DNA of 64,000 nt, taken from NCBI RefSeq assembly GCF_900112495.1, contig NZ_FOMA01000003.1:147510-211509 (forward strand), in the 5' to 3' direction. This stretch comes from Bacillus sp. OV322. Lineage in GTDB: Bacteria; Bacillota; Bacilli; Bacillales; DSM-1321. This document shows, in pieces, positions 1-9,955 of the stretch (the stretch's first letter is position 1; each line of letters begins with the position of its first letter). The position numbers and the translations under genes are program-made. The notes under the pieces were generated by a model. That model did no database searches, was not told the origin of the DNA, and worked only from the letters and a program-made list of their open reading frames with translations.

Positions 1-463
1 TTTCCAGCAGGTAGGCGGCCTTGAATGCAAGCCTGTATCTGTGGAAATCACTTACGGAATTGAACGCCTTGCTTCGTACATTCAGGATAAGGAAAATGTA
101 TTTGAACTTGAATGGACGGATGGATTCACTGTCCGCGATATATACGGACAGCCTGAATATGAGCATTCGAAATATACATTTGAGACATCTGATTTAGATA
201 TGCTTTTCAAGCTTTTTAATATGTATGAAAAAGAAGCAGACCGCCAAATGGAAGAAGGACTTGTGCACCCTGCATATGATTATGTACTGAAATGCTCTCA
301 TGTTTTCAATCTGCTTGATGCCAAGGGAGCGATTTCGGTTACGGAGAGAACTGGCTATATCGCACGCTGCCGGAGTTTAGCAAGGAAAATCGCAAGAACT
401 TTTTATGATGAGCGGGAAAAGCTCGGCTTCCCGATTTTGAAGCAGAAGGGAGATGTTCTTTAA
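1..463 (+). CDS. glyQ: Glycine-tRNA ligase alpha subunit, C-terminal part (5' truncated by window edge)
   Basis: Catalytic (alpha) subunit of the alpha2-beta2 bacterial glycyl-tRNA synthetase, which forms glycyl-adenylate and charges tRNA-Gly. The reading frame is open from base 2, and the first visible residues ([19 protein letters not shown]) are the conserved GlyQ segment; the N-terminal half lies outside the window. The stop overlaps the glyS ATG by one base (TAATG), so translation is coupled. A T-box leader is usual for this operon in bacilli but would lie upstream and cannot be seen here. Confidence 0.97.
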   Translation, partial: FQQVGGLECKPVSVEITYGIERLASYIQDKENVFELEWTDGFTVRDIYGQPEYEHSKYTFETSDLDMLFKLFNMYEKEADRQMEEGLVHPAYDYVLKCSHVFNLLDAKGAISVTERTGYIARCRSLARKIARTFYDEREKLGFPILKQKGDVL

Positions 464-2532
464 TGAATAAGCGTGATTTATTGCTTGAAATTGGCCTAGA
501 AGAGATGCCTGCCCGTTTTGTCACATCCTCGATGGAACAGCTGGCAGAAAAAGTGAAATCATGGCTTGCCGAAAAAGCGATTGATTTTGGCGAAGCAACC
601 ATGTACTCCACACCCCGGAGACTGGCACTTTTGATTAGAGATGTAGCAGAATCCCAGCATGATAAAGAAGAAGAAGCGAAGGGTCCTGCGAAAAAGATTG
701 CATTGGATGAAAACGGCAATTGGTCCAAAGCGGCAGCCGGTTTTACAAGAGGACAAGGTGTTACTGTTGATGATATTTACTTTAAAGAGATTAATGGCAT
801 TGAATATGTGCACATAAATAAATTTACAAAAGGCAAAGCAACCTTAGAGCTGCTTCATGAACTTAAAGACATTATCTCTGGAATGACTTTCCCGAAAAAC
901 ATGCGCTGGGCTAACCAGGATCTTCGTTTTGTCCGTCCAATTAAATGGATTGCTGCATTGTTCGGAGAAGAAATCATTCCGTTTGCTATCGCCGATGTAG
1001 AAACAGGCCGCACGACACGGGGCCATCGCTTCTTGGGAGAAGATATCACGATTGATTCCCCGTCCGGCTATGCAGAATCTCTGAAAGAACAATTTGTTCT
1101 GGCAGAACCGGAACTTCGTAAAAATACGATCCGCAATCAGATTGCAAAGCTCGAGGAGAAACAAAATTGGGTGATTCCGGTTGATGAGGAATTGCTTGAA
1201 GAAGTAAATAACCTTGTCGAATTTCCTACGGTTTTATTTGGCCATTTTGAAGAGGAGTTTCTTGAGCTGCCCGCTGAGGTCCTGATTACCTCGATGAAAG
1301 AACATCAGCGTTATTTTCCGGTTAAAAGCAAGGACGGAAAGCTGCTGCCTTACTTTGTTACCGTAAGGAACGGAAATGATCAGCATCTTGAGACGGTTGC
1401 ACGAGGCAATGAGAAGGTTCTTCGCGCACGGTTATCGGATGCGAACTTCTTCTACAAGGAAGACCAGAAAAAAGAGATTTCCGATTTGCTCAAAAAGCTG
1501 GATTCTATAGTCTATCATGAAGAAATTGGAACACTTGCTGAAAAAACTGCACGTGTGGGGGCATTGACTGGAGAGTTGGCTGATGCTTTGAAACTTGGCG
1601 ATCAAAAGACATCTGCTTTGCGTGCGGCTGAGATTGCTAAATTTGATCTTGTGACACATATGGTTTATGAATTTCCGGAGCTTCAAGGGTATATGGGAGA
1701 AAAATATGCCTTGATCAAAGGAGAAAAAAGCGAAGTTGCACAGGCGATCAACGAACATTATATGCCGAGGCATGCAGATGACAATGTTCCATCATCCAGC
1801 ATTGGTGCAGTGCTGAGCGTTGCTGAAAAAATGGACACAATCGTATCCTTCTTTGCCATTGGCGTTATTCCGACAGGCTCTCAGGATCCTTATGCCCTAA
1901 GAAGGCAGGCGAGCGGAATCGTTCAGATCCTGCTTGAAAAGAAGTGGGACCTGACAGCAGAGCAAATTATGGATCTTGCTTTGGCTTCTATTGAAGGAAA
2001 AGGCATTCTAAAGCGCGAAGCTTCTGAGGTCAAGAGTGACTTATTGACTTTCTTCAAAGCCCGCGTCAAACATTTATTGAATGAAAAAGGCATCCGCTAT
2101 GATTTGATTGATGCTTTGCTGTTCGATAAAATCGGCAGGATTTCATCTATTGCAGAACGTGCTGAGGCACTGGAAAGCAAAAACGGCGAGGAAGGCTTTA
2201 AAGAAGGTTTGGAAGCGCTGAGCCGTGTTATGAATATTGCGGTTAAATGCGAACAGCAAGTGCCTGTAGATCCTTCTTTGTTTGAAAATGAACAAGAAAA
2301 AGCTTTGTATGAAAAATACCAGTCTGTGTCTGCTGAATATGCAGCCGCTTCAGATGAAACGGTCCGCATTGATTTGCTATTGTCATTAAGACCGGAAATT
2401 GAACAGTACTTTGACAATACAATGGTCATGGCTGATCAGGCAGACTTGAGGAATAACCGATTATCACTTATGAAAGAAATCAGCAGCACCATTACACAAT
2501 TTGCGGCAATGAATAAAATTATTGCCGGATGA
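463..2532 (+). CDS. glyS: Glycine-tRNA ligase beta subunit
   Basis: Beta subunit of tetrameric glycyl-tRNA synthetase, which contributes tRNA binding. The 689-residue product has the family length and the typical N-terminus (LLLEIGLEEMPARFV); its C-terminal third resembles the DALR-type anticodon-binding region. The ATG overlaps the glyQ stop by one base. An intrinsic terminator follows directly, so glyQ-glyS appears to be a closed transcription unit at its 3' end. Confidence 0.97.
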   Translation: MNKRDLLLEIGLEEMPARFVTSSMEQLAEKVKSWLAEKAIDFGEATMYSTPRRLALLIRDVAESQHDKEEEAKGPAKKIALDENGNWSKAAAGFTRGQGVTVDDIYFKEINGIEYVHINKFTKGKATLELLHELKDIISGMTFPKNMRWANQDLRFVRPIKWIAALFGEEIIPFAIADVETGRTTRGHRFLGEDITIDSPSGYAESLKEQFVLAEPELRKNTIRNQIAKLEEKQNWVIPVDEELLEEVNNLVEFPTVLFGHFEEEFLELPAEVLITSMKEHQRYFPVKSKDGKLLPYFVTVRNGNDQHLETVARGNEKVLRARLSDANFFYKEDQKKEISDLLKKLDSIVYHEEIGTLAEKTARVGALTGELADALKLGDQKTSALRAAEIAKFDLVTHMVYEFPELQGYMGEKYALIKGEKSEVAQAINEHYMPRHADDNVPSSSIGAVLSVAEKMDTIVSFFAIGVIPTGSQDPYALRRQASGIVQILLEKKWDLTAEQIMDLALASIEGKGILKREASEVKSDLLTFFKARVKHLLNEKGIRYDLIDALLFDKIGRISSIAERAEALESKNGEEGFKEGLEALSRVMNIAVKCEQQVPVDPSLFENEQEKALYEKYQSVSAEYAAASDETVRIDLLLSLRPEIEQYFDNTMVMADQADLRNNRLSLMKEISSTITQFAAMNKIIAG

Positions 2533-2547
2533 TATAAGGCTTTTGAA

Positions 2548-2596
2548 AAACGGACGCCTCGCAGAGCATTAAGGGCAAGGCGTCCGTTTATTTTTG
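2548..2596 (+). terminator. Intrinsic terminator after glyS
   Basis: Twelve-base stem: AAACGGACGCCT (2548-2559) pairs with AGGCGTCCGTTT (2578-2589), followed by a T-rich tail. Confidence 0.85.
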
Positions 2597-2712
2597 TATG
2601 GTTTCGGTCTGAGTATGGAGAGAAGCCCTTTTCATTTGAAATATATAGTATATAATAATTACATATAGTATAACCTATTACTTTTCTCTGCTAGAGCAGG
2701 GGGGCGGTGAAT

Positions 2713-3342
2713 ATGATCGAGCTGAACAAGCGCCAGGAGCGCATTTTACAAATCGTTAAAGACAATGGACCCATCACGGGAGAACATATTGCAGAACAGC
2801 TGAACTTAACCAGGGCTACACTAAGACCGGATCTGGCTATTTTGACGATGTCCGGATTTTTGGATGCACGTCCCCGGGTCGGATATTTTTACACAGGAAA
2901 ATCAGGGAGCCAGCTTTTGACGGATAGCCTGAACAGCCTAATTATTAAAGACTATCAGTCCATTCCTGTCGTTGTGACAGAAAGTATATCGGTTTACGAT
3001 GCAATCGTCACGATGTTTCTTGAAGATGTCGGTACGCTATTTGTGGTAGATAAAAACTCCCTTCTTGTCGGAGTTTTGTCGCGCAAAGATTTACTGCGGG
3101 CAAGCATAGGGAAACAGGAGCTATCTTCTGTGCCTGTTAATGTCATCATGACAAGAATGCCGAATATTACAATGTGCACGAAAGAGGATCTTTTAATGGA
3201 TGTTGCCAAAAAATTAATCGAAAAGCAAATTGATGCTTTGCCGGTTGTCAGAGAAACGGATAATGGGTTTGAAGTAACCGGACGAATTACCAAAACGAAT
3301 ATTACCAAAGCTTTCTTGTCATTGGCTGATAGCAGCTACTAA
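2713..3342 (+). CDS. ccpN: Transcriptional repressor CcpN (HTH plus CBS domains)
   Basis: Catabolite repressor of gluconeogenic genes (gapB, pckA in B. subtilis). The N-terminal winged HTH begins IELNKRQERILQIV and continues through ITGEHIAEQLNLTRATLRPD; two CBS modules follow, with DVGTLFVVD and the RMPNIT region. The family normally senses adenine nucleotide state through the CBS pair. An in-frame GTG at 2707 gives exactly the B. subtilis N-terminal length, but the G-rich SD at about 2698-2704 is better spaced for the ATG at 2713; either start is possible. Adjacent yqfL is the usual partner. Confidence 0.95.
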   Translation: MIELNKRQERILQIVKDNGPITGEHIAEQLNLTRATLRPDLAILTMSGFLDARPRVGYFYTGKSGSQLLTDSLNSLIIKDYQSIPVVVTESISVYDAIVTMFLEDVGTLFVVDKNSLLVGVLSRKDLLRASIGKQELSSVPVNVIMTRMPNITMCTKEDLLMDVAKKLIEKQIDALPVVRETDNGFEVTGRITKTNITKAFLSLADSSY

Positions 3343-3372
3343 GAGGGCTTATCTGGGGGAATGGGAGATCCT

Positions 3373-4182
3373 ATGAAGGGTTCTATGATTTATGTTGTAT
3401 CTGATTCAGTAGGGGAAACAGCGGAATTAGTAACCAAAGCGGCGGCAAGCCAATTTATAGCAGCAACTTTCACTATCAAAAGGATTCCCTATGTAGATGA
3501 TGTGCAAAATATTGAAGATGTCATCTCGCTGGCAAAAATGAATAATGCAATCATTGCTTTTACGCTTGTTAAACCGAATATCAGGGAATATATGATTAAT
3601 CGTGCGAGAAAAGAAAATATCCTTTACTATGACATTCTCGGTCCGCTTCTTAGTATTTTGCAGAAAAAAGCAGAATCTATGCCGTTTAATGAACCAGGCA
3701 TGGTCCGAAGGCTTGATGATGATTATTTCAAAAGGGTTGAAGCCATTGAATTTGCAGTGAAATATGATGACGGACGCGATCCAAGAGGCATTTTGAGGGC
3801 TGACATTGTACTTGTCGGCGTTTCACGCACATCCAAGACCCCGCTTTCACAGTATTTGGCCCATAAAAGATACAAAGTAGCCAATGTGCCGCTTGTGCCT
3901 GAGGTGGACCCTCCGGAAGAGCTTTTCCTGGTTCCGCCGGAAAAATGCATTGGGCTGAAAATCAGTCCCGAGAAACTGAATTTCATCCGCAGGGAGCGGT
4001 TAAAATCACTTGGCCTCAATGATCATGCCATTTATGCCAACATGGAAAGAATTAAAGAGGAATTGATTTACTTTGATGAAATCATGGACCGGCTGAAATG
4101 CCCAATCATTGATGTGACGAATAAAGCTGTCGAAGAAATGGCCAATACAATTATTAATATCATACAAAACCGCAGCATATAA
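3373..4182 (+). CDS. yqfL: PPDK regulatory protein (bifunctional kinase/pyrophosphorylase), YqfL
   Basis: Family (PF03618) that phosphorylates and dephosphorylates pyruvate phosphate dikinase using ADP and Pi; in B. subtilis YqfL modulates CcpN-dependent control. The sequence has the family start [15 protein letters not shown], the P-loop-like segment [15 protein letters not shown] and the conserved [13 protein letters not shown]. The ATG at 3373 is preferred over 3361 because GGGAG lies five bases before it and the resulting N-terminus matches the B. subtilis length; the 3361 ATG abuts its SD. It lies 30 bases after ccpN and is probably cotranscribed. Confidence 0.95.
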   Translation: MKGSMIYVVSDSVGETAELVTKAAASQFIAATFTIKRIPYVDDVQNIEDVISLAKMNNAIIAFTLVKPNIREYMINRARKENILYYDILGPLLSILQKKAESMPFNEPGMVRRLDDDYFKRVEAIEFAVKYDDGRDPRGILRADIVLVGVSRTSKTPLSQYLAHKRYKVANVPLVPEVDPPEELFLVPPEKCIGLKISPEKLNFIRRERLKSLGLNDHAIYANMERIKEELIYFDEIMDRLKCPIIDVTNKAVEEMANTIINIIQNRSI

Positions 4183-4310
4183 TGGAGTTGGCTGCAGAGC
4201 AAAAGGTATAGCGGATGAACACAGTATTCCGGATACATAACAGATATTAAAATCACATAAAAAATCATGATACTTGGAATTTCCAGATGGAAAATGGAGT
4301 TCCAGAATGC

Positions 4311-4346
4311 GAGCCCGTTCCCGTATGTGCGGCTCCTTTTCTTTTT
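4311..4346 (+). terminator. Possible weak terminator after yqfL
   Basis: Five-base stem GAGCC/GGCTC (4311-4315, 4331-4335) followed by CTTTTCTTTTT. The stem is short, so this is tentative. Confidence 0.4.
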
Positions 4347-4370
4347 GTGCATTTTTCTGCACCGCATATT

Positions 4371-4488
4371 GCGCTTTTTATGTAATCTAGCTCCAGCGCC
4401 TAGCCTCTCGAGGTCATAAGCCACGCAAGAAGAGAAGACAAAGAACGCCTTCTATTCTTGCGCGTCTTATGCTGGTCGAGGGCCCCCA
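4371..4488. repeat. Dispersed palindromic repeat, family A, copy 1
   Basis: Contains the family core: a left arm ending CTCTCGAGGTCATAAG and a right arm CTTATGCTGGTCGAGG that are largely reverse complements, around an inner inverted segment (GAACGCCTTCT...). The flank GCGCTTTTTATGTAATCTAG recurs at 4559 and, in modified form, at 37350. No coding function is seen. Confidence 0.85.
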
Positions 4489-4548
4489 GGATGGGGGTCA
4501 CAAAGACGTTGCCGCAGGACGCGGCGTTTTTAGTCTTTGATCCTTTGA

Positions 4549-4757
4549 CCAGGCGCTTGCGCTTTTTATGTAATCTAGCTCCAGCGCCTAGCTTGCGAGG
4601 CCTGCAGGATGCAGGTCATGAAGGCGTTTCTGCAGGATGCAGAGGGCTTAGCCTTCGGTCCTTAAAAGATGTTTTGGCCTCAGAAGGCAAAGAACGCCTT
4701 CCAAGTCCAAAACCCTTTTTGCTTCGCAAGCTGATCAAGGCACTTCCGCTTTTTTTA
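4549..4757. repeat. Dispersed palindromic repeat, family A, diverged copy 2
   Basis: Repeats the same flank (AGGCGCTTGCGC, then CTAGCTCCAGCGCCTAGC) as copy 1, but the interior is different: GCAGGATGCAG elements, then a segment around AAGGCAAAGAACGCCTT. It ends near CGCTTTTTTT. With copy 1 it fills most of the 768-base gap between yqfL and yqxD; the remainder (4758-4950) is AT-rich and should contain the promoter of the yqxD-dnaG-sigA operon. Confidence 0.75.
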
Positions 4758-4950
4758 TTACCAAGTTTTTTTGTTGGCTTCTTTGGGGGAAATGTACTAT
4801 AATAAAAAATTGTGAAAAATGTATTCTTGAGGTTTAGAGTTAATTATTACGGAATAAACTATAAATAGCGAGAAGTCAAGGTTTCCTCCATAAAATAATT
4901 CGACAGCTTGCGGTAATATCCCTAACAAATGCGAGGAGAAAAAAAGGATA

Positions 4951-5454
4951 ATGCAGAAAGATGTAGAATTTAAAAATATGGATATTAATCCATCGATTTA
5001 TGTGGATGCGGATGCTTGTCCTGTAAAAGAAGAGATCTTGAAATGTGCAGAGGTGTACGATATAAGTGTCTGTTTTGTGGCGTCATATAAAAATATGATG
5101 AATAATCCTTCTGGCGGGCGATGGGTGTATGTCGATGCTGATAAAGAAGCGGCAGACCTTCGAATTGTCAATTCTTCGAAAAGAGGCGATTTGGTCGTTA
5201 CAGCCGATATCGGATTAGCCGGGACACTGCTGCCTAAAGGAGTTTATGTTCTTTCGCCCCGGGGAATGGAGTATACAGAAGATAACATTTCTGCGCTTCT
5301 TGATATGCGCTATCTATCTGCAAAGCTCAGAAGGCAGGGGAAACATTCCAAAGGGCCTAAGGCTTTTACAAAAGAAGACAGAAATCATTTCACCAGTGCA
5401 CTTATGAATATTTTGTCGAACTTTGCAGGAATTCATGATTCTTTATCGAAATAA
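4951..5454 (+). CDS. yqxD: UPF0178 family protein YqxD
   Basis: Conserved protein of the YaiI/YqxD family, related to PIN/NYN-like nucleases, function unproven. It has the family signature VDADACPVKEEIL near residue 17, a central GDLVVTADIGLAG (acidic-residue motif) and a basic C-terminal third. It is the first gene of the classic yqxD-dnaG-sigA macromolecular synthesis operon. The N-terminus is about ten residues longer than usual; an AAGGAT lies close to the ATG and GAGGAG further upstream, so the start is slightly uncertain. Confidence 0.93.
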   Translation: MQKDVEFKNMDINPSIYVDADACPVKEEILKCAEVYDISVCFVASYKNMMNNPSGGRWVYVDADKEAADLRIVNSSKRGDLVVTADIGLAGTLLPKGVYVLSPRGMEYTEDNISALLDMRYLSAKLRRQGKHSKGPKAFTKEDRNHFTSALMNILSNFAGIHDSLSK

Positions 5455-5482
5455 TACTAACACCGGATCGCAAGGTGAAAAT

Positions 5483-7288
5483 ATGGCCAATGCCCGACTA
5501 GAAGATGAAAAAATTAATCAGATTCGTGAAGCTGTTGACATTGTCGACTTTATCGGCGAATATGTCCAGCTAAAAAAACAAGGGCGGAATTATTTCGGCC
5601 TTTGTCCTTTTCATGGTGAAAATTCCCCGTCTTTTTCAGTTTCTTCTGATAAGCAGATCTTCCACTGCTTTGGCTGCGGGGCAGGCGGAAACGTTTTTAC
5701 CTTTTTAATGGATATAGATGGCTGCAGTTTTCTGGAAGCTGCAAAAATCCTGGCCGAAAAAGGAAATGTGCCCCTGGATGTTGAAATAAATAAAGGTTCT
5801 GCCAGATCGAATATGCCGCCTGGTGCACAGCAGATGATCGAAGCGCATGACCTTTTGAAGAAATTCTATCATCATTTGCTTGTAAATACAAAAGAAGGCC
5901 AGGAGGCTCTTGAGTATCTGCTGAACAGGGGCTTTACCGAAGAAACAATTACAAAATTCCAGATTGGATATTCTCTTGACTCATGGGACTTTGTCTATAA
6001 GTTTTTAACAAAAAGAGGCTATACAGAGGATATTCTGGTAAAGGCTGGCCTTACGATTCAAAGGGAAAGAGATCAAACCTACTTCGATCGGTTCAGAAAC
6101 AGGATCATGTTTCCGATATCCGACCATCAGGGGAATACGATTGCGTTTTCCGGGAGAGCAATGGGGGACGATGAGCCCAAATATTTAAATAGCCCTGAAA
6201 CGCCAATCTTTAATAAAAGCAAAATTTTATATAATTTCCATCAGGCACGTCCGCAAATCCGGAAAAAAGAAATGGCTGTAATTTTTGAAGGATTCGCCGA
6301 CTGCATTTCGGCTGTACGTGCAGGAGTTGAAAATTCCGTTGCAACGATGGGGACCTCCTTGACAGATCAGCATATTCAATTGCTTAAAAGAAATACAGAC
6401 CAGGTATTAATATGCTATGATTCCGATTCTGCCGGTCTTCACGCAGCAAACAGGGCATCCATCATGCTTCACGAGAATGGATTTCAGGTTAAGGTTGCAC
6501 AAATGCCGGATGGCCTTGACCCCGATGACTACATAAAGAAATATGGTGAAAAAAGCTTTGTTTCTGAAGTAATAGGGGCTAGTTTAACATACATGGCCTT
6601 TAAAATGCAGTATCTGAGAAAGGGAAAAAACCTAAATAATGAAGGAGATCGCATTCAGTATATTGAAGAGATATTAAAGGAGATTTCCAGATTGCAAAAT
6701 GCGGTGGAAAGGGATCACTACCTCCGCCAATTGTCTTCGGAATTTTCATTGTCTCTGGATGCGCTTGAAAACCAGCAAAGGCAGGTCTTTTTCTCCGAAA
6801 GGAAAAAGGGAAATGTGCCGGTTCCTTCAGAAAAAAGGATAACCCTTCAATATGAGAATAAATTAAAGCCTGCTTATCATAATGCTGAAATTAAGCTGAT
6901 TGCACATATGCTGAAAAGTAAAGAAACTGCAGCAAAAATTCAGCAGATGCTCGGCGGCACTGTTCTCAACTTAGATGCGCACCAGGCAATCATTACTTAT
7001 TTATATGGATTTTATGAAGACGGTCATGAAGCTGACACCAGCTTTTTTCTAACCTATTTGCCTGATCAAAACTTGAGAAGAATTGTTTCTGAAATAGAAA
7101 TGATGTCAGTAAATGAGGAAGTTACCGATAAAGAACTGACAGATTATATAAATCAAGTGTTGAAATATGAAAAATTGTTAAAGATAAAAGAAAAAGAGGC
7201 CGAAGAAAAGGAAGCAGAGCGGCGCAGTGATTATATCAGGGCAGCACAGATTGCCATGGAAATCATTCAAATGCGCAAGTTACTTTAG
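5483..7288 (+). CDS. dnaG: DNA primase
   Basis: Synthesises RNA primers at the replication fork. It has an N-terminal CHC2 zinc-binding domain (CPFH at about residue 40 and CFGC about 20 residues later), the RNA-polymerase core, and a TOPRIM domain with EGFAD and YDSDSAG acidic motifs. The C-terminal helicase-binding region is acidic/basic and coiled. An upstream in-frame TTG at 5423 exists, but the ATG at 5483 follows AAGGTGA and gives 601 residues, matching the 603-residue B. subtilis protein. It begins 28 bases after yqxD. Confidence 0.97.
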   Translation: MANARLEDEKINQIREAVDIVDFIGEYVQLKKQGRNYFGLCPFHGENSPSFSVSSDKQIFHCFGCGAGGNVFTFLMDIDGCSFLEAAKILAEKGNVPLDVEINKGSARSNMPPGAQQMIEAHDLLKKFYHHLLVNTKEGQEALEYLLNRGFTEETITKFQIGYSLDSWDFVYKFLTKRGYTEDILVKAGLTIQRERDQTYFDRFRNRIMFPISDHQGNTIAFSGRAMGDDEPKYLNSPETPIFNKSKILYNFHQARPQIRKKEMAVIFEGFADCISAVRAGVENSVATMGTSLTDQHIQLLKRNTDQVLICYDSDSAGLHAANRASIMLHENGFQVKVAQMPDGLDPDDYIKKYGEKSFVSEVIGASLTYMAFKMQYLRKGKNLNNEGDRIQYIEEILKEISRLQNAVERDHYLRQLSSEFSLSLDALENQQRQVFFSERKKGNVPVPSEKRITLQYENKLKPAYHNAEIKLIAHMLKSKETAAKIQQMLGGTVLNLDAHQAIITYLYGFYEDGHEADTSFFLTYLPDQNLRRIVSEIEMMSVNEEVTDKELTDYINQVLKYEKLLKIKEKEAEEKEAERRSDYIRAAQIAMEIIQMRKLL

Positions 7289-7321
7289 TGTAGGGTGTAA
7301 GTCTTGGAAGGAGGGGAACAC

Positions 7322-8458
7322 ATGGCTGAGAAACCAGCACGTTCCAAAGAAGTTGATAATGAATTAAATCTTGATCAGGTGAAAGAGCAGTTATTGGAGC
7401 TTGGCAAAAAGAGGGGTTCTCTAACGCTGGAAAAAATTGCAGAGCGCATTGGCAGCTTTGAATTGGATTCTGATCAAATGGATGAGTTCTATGAATTATT
7501 AGGTGATAACGGGGTTGAAGTCCTGACTGAAAGCGAAGATGAAGAAGAGGACGATGATGATCCAAACGTACAGCAGCTGGAAAAAGAAGAAGAATTTGAC
7601 CTGAATGACCTAAGTGTTCCTCCAGGTGTTAAAATTAATGACCCTGTCCGTATGTACCTTAAGGAAATCGGTCGTGTTGACCTTTTGTCTGCTGAAGAAG
7701 AGATTTCTCTTGCAAAGCGGATTGAAGAGGGTGACGAGGAAGCCAAGCGGCGTTTGGCAGAAGCGAACCTGCGTCTTGTAGTAAGTATCGCAAAACGCTA
7801 TGTTGGACGGGGAATGCTGTTCTTGGATTTGATCCAAGAAGGTAATATGGGTCTTATCAAAGCGGTTGAAAAGTTCGATTACCGCAAGGGATATAAATTC
7901 AGTACCTATGCCACATGGTGGATCCGCCAGGCAATTACGCGTGCGATTGCTGACCAGGCAAGAACAATCCGTATTCCTGTGCATATGGTTGAAACCATTA
8001 ATAAATTGATTCGTGTACAAAGGCAGCTTCTTCAGGATCTTGGCCGTGAACCTTCACCGGAAGAAATTGCTGAGGATATGGATCTGACTCCTGAAAAGGT
8101 TAGGGAAATCCTGAAAATTGCTCAAGAGCCGGTCTCCCTTGAAACACCGATTGGTGAAGAAGACGACTCACATCTTGGAGACTTCATTGAAGACCAGGAT
8201 GCAACTTCTCCGTCAGAACACGCTGCATACGAACTGCTCAAGGAACAGCTTGAGGATGTTCTTGATACACTGACTGACCGTGAAGAAAATGTATTAAGGC
8301 TGCGTTTCGGTTTAGATGACGGCCGCACACGCACTCTGGAAGAAGTCGGCAAGGTCTTTGGTGTTACCCGTGAGCGTATCCGCCAAATCGAAGCAAAAGC
8401 GCTGCGCAAGCTTAGACATCCCAGCCGCAGCAAGCGTCTTAAGGATTTCCTGGAGTAG
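7322..8458 (+). CDS. sigA: RNA polymerase primary sigma factor SigA (sigma-70)
   Basis: Housekeeping sigma factor. The 378-residue product has an acidic region 1.1 (a run of E/D around residues 70-85), region 1.2 ([13 protein letters not shown]), region 2 with [14 protein letters not shown] for -10 recognition, and region 4.2 ending [19 protein letters not shown] for -35 recognition. The ATG at 7322 follows AAGGAGGGG; the upstream TTG at 7304 is not needed. It follows dnaG by 33 bases in the same operon. Confidence 0.98.
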   Translation: MAEKPARSKEVDNELNLDQVKEQLLELGKKRGSLTLEKIAERIGSFELDSDQMDEFYELLGDNGVEVLTESEDEEEDDDDPNVQQLEKEEEFDLNDLSVPPGVKINDPVRMYLKEIGRVDLLSAEEEISLAKRIEEGDEEAKRRLAEANLRLVVSIAKRYVGRGMLFLDLIQEGNMGLIKAVEKFDYRKGYKFSTYATWWIRQAITRAIADQARTIRIPVHMVETINKLIRVQRQLLQDLGREPSPEEIAEDMDLTPEKVREILKIAQEPVSLETPIGEEDDSHLGDFIEDQDATSPSEHAAYELLKEQLEDVLDTLTDREENVLRLRFGLDDGRTRTLEEVGKVFGVTRERIRQIEAKALRKLRHPSRSKRLKDFLE

Positions 8459-8479
8459 AATAAGCTAGAATGACTGCAT

Positions 8480-8590
8480 CAGCCTCCAATAAAAATGATA
8501 TGGATTACTGCACAAAAGGTTCGGCCTCAGTATGGAGCTGTTCCTTTTTTGCGGCTTGATTTCATATGATTTTTGGAGGCATTTTTTATG
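8480..8590 (+). terminator. Likely terminator after sigA (long-range inverted repeat)
   Basis: GCCTCCAATAAAAATGATAT (from 8480) is largely complementary to ATATGATTTTTGGAGGC (ending about 8581), followed by ATTTTTTATG. The roughly 55-base loop is unusually large; the T-run after GGAGGC supports termination. Confidence 0.5.
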
Positions 8591-8660
8591 ACTGCCTCAA
8601 ACCTAAAGGTTAAATGGCCGATATAAACAGAAATGATTTTATTTAGGATGTGCCGGTGAA

Positions 8661-9200
8661 ATGGATCAGCAGCGAAAGAAAATTATCATTCAAGAAATCA
8701 GCTACTGGAAGAAAAACAGGATGCTTCCAGATACATATTGTGACTTCCTTCTTGCCCTCTACAGCGAGGGTGCAGAATCTGTCCAGCCCAAAGCGCGAAA
8801 GTCTTACATAAAGCTATGGCTCTGCATCATAGTGAGCCTGCTGGTTGCCGTAAATCTATTTTTGAATTATTTTACTGAATTCTCAGTGGGATTGCAAATT
8901 TCCCTTTTAACTTTTTCTGTGCTCCTGTTAGCAGCTATAGCGTATTTCCTATTTAATAAAAAGACCCTATTTCAGGTTCCGCTAATTGGATGTGCCTTCT
9001 TACTTCTCTTGGAAACGGTTACAGCGGCAGAACAGCTTTCATCACATAAACACGTAATCTTATATATTCTCCTGCTGCTTCAATGCTTGATTTGGGTGTT
9101 TGCAGGCAGGAAGCTGAAACTGCCTTATTTCATCATCGCAGGGATTTTGGGGGCTTGCGTGGTCTTATTCTTTATAAGTAAATTATACAGTATATTTTGA
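8661..9200 (+). CDS. Conserved hypothetical membrane protein
   Basis: Not recognised beyond family type. The N-terminal 45 residues are soluble and helical (KNRMLPDTYCDFLLALY), resembling the N-terminal element of other small Bacillus membrane proteins. Four or five hydrophobic segments follow at roughly residues 47-66, 72-93, 98-118, 125-145 and 150-172. The start ATG follows CCGGTGAA. It sits between the sigA terminator and cccA on the same strand. Function unknown. Confidence 0.75.
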   Translation: MDQQRKKIIIQEISYWKKNRMLPDTYCDFLLALYSEGAESVQPKARKSYIKLWLCIIVSLLVAVNLFLNYFTEFSVGLQISLLTFSVLLLAAIAYFLFNKKTLFQVPLIGCAFLLLLETVTAAEQLSSHKHVILYILLLLQCLIWVFAGRKLKLPYFIIAGILGACVVLFFISKLYSIF

Positions 9201-9386
9201 AAATAAAAAATATTTAATTGTAAATTATTATATTCAAAAAAGTCATGGAATTTGACGAATTTTCAAATTTATTTAATTACTTAAGCTTTAGGGCTTTTCC
9301 TGTCTTCCATTTTCAAGTAAAATAAAAGTTGCATGAATATTATGGTTAATTGAACAGAACAGGTTATACATAGGGGAGGTAAATCT

Positions 9387-9755
9387 ATGAATCGCAATCC
9401 ACTTATCCCGTTTTTGCTTATCATGGTTTTAGGTATCGGTCTTATGTTTATGCTTTCTTTTAAAGGCCTTGGTGACGCAAAACAGGCGGCTGACGAACAG
9501 AAAAATGGCGGAAAAGAAAAGACTGGGCAAACTGCATCAGCCAGTCCGGAAGAAATTTATAAAACAACCTGCATTACCTGCCATGGAGATCAGTATCAGG
9601 GCAAGGTAGGGCCGAAGTTAAAAGGTGTAGGAGAGCGTTTGTCTGAAGAACAGGTTAAGAATGTCATTACAAATGGCCGCGGGGCAATGCCTGCTGGTTT
9701 GGTGGAAGCCGGCAGCATCGATAAGATGGCTAAATTTATCCACGGACTCAAATAA
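9387..9755 (+). CDS. cccA: Cytochrome c550 (membrane-anchored)
   Basis: Small c-type cytochrome passing electrons in the respiratory chain outside the membrane. It has one N-terminal membrane anchor (residues about 5-27), a linker rich in Q, K, G and A, then a class I cytochrome domain with haem attachment motif CITCH and a distal Met ligand in GAMPAG. At 122 residues it matches B. subtilis CccA, which also sits between sigA and trmK. The ATG follows GGGGAGGT. Confidence 0.96.
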   Translation: MNRNPLIPFLLIMVLGIGLMFMLSFKGLGDAKQAADEQKNGGKEKTGQTASASPEEIYKTTCITCHGDQYQGKVGPKLKGVGERLSEEQVKNVITNGRGAMPAGLVEAGSIDKMAKFIHGLK

Positions 9756-9763
9756 TATAAAAA

Positions 9764-9806
9764 GATGGCTGATGGTTTTGTATTTTAACCATTCAGCCAT
9801 TTTTTT
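9764..9806 (+). terminator. Intrinsic terminator after cccA
   Basis: ATGGCTGATGGTT (9764-9776) pairs with AACCATTCAGCCAT (9786-9799), followed by seven T residues. Confidence 0.85.
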
Positions 9807-9955
9807 GTAAACGTTTCATTTTGCGTATTGATATACAGGCTATGGAATCCTAGCGGTTTCAGGGTATAATATAATTTGTAATTCCCGCAGATTATCCGGA
9901 TTTACGGAGATTGGCAAATCTGTATCAAGTAAATTTAATTAAGAGAGTTGATATC

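Noticed and set aside
4458-4802. 114-codon plus-strand ORF in the yqfL-yqxD gap
   Set aside because: Runs entirely through family A repeat sequence; low-complexity, no SD and no protein-like character.
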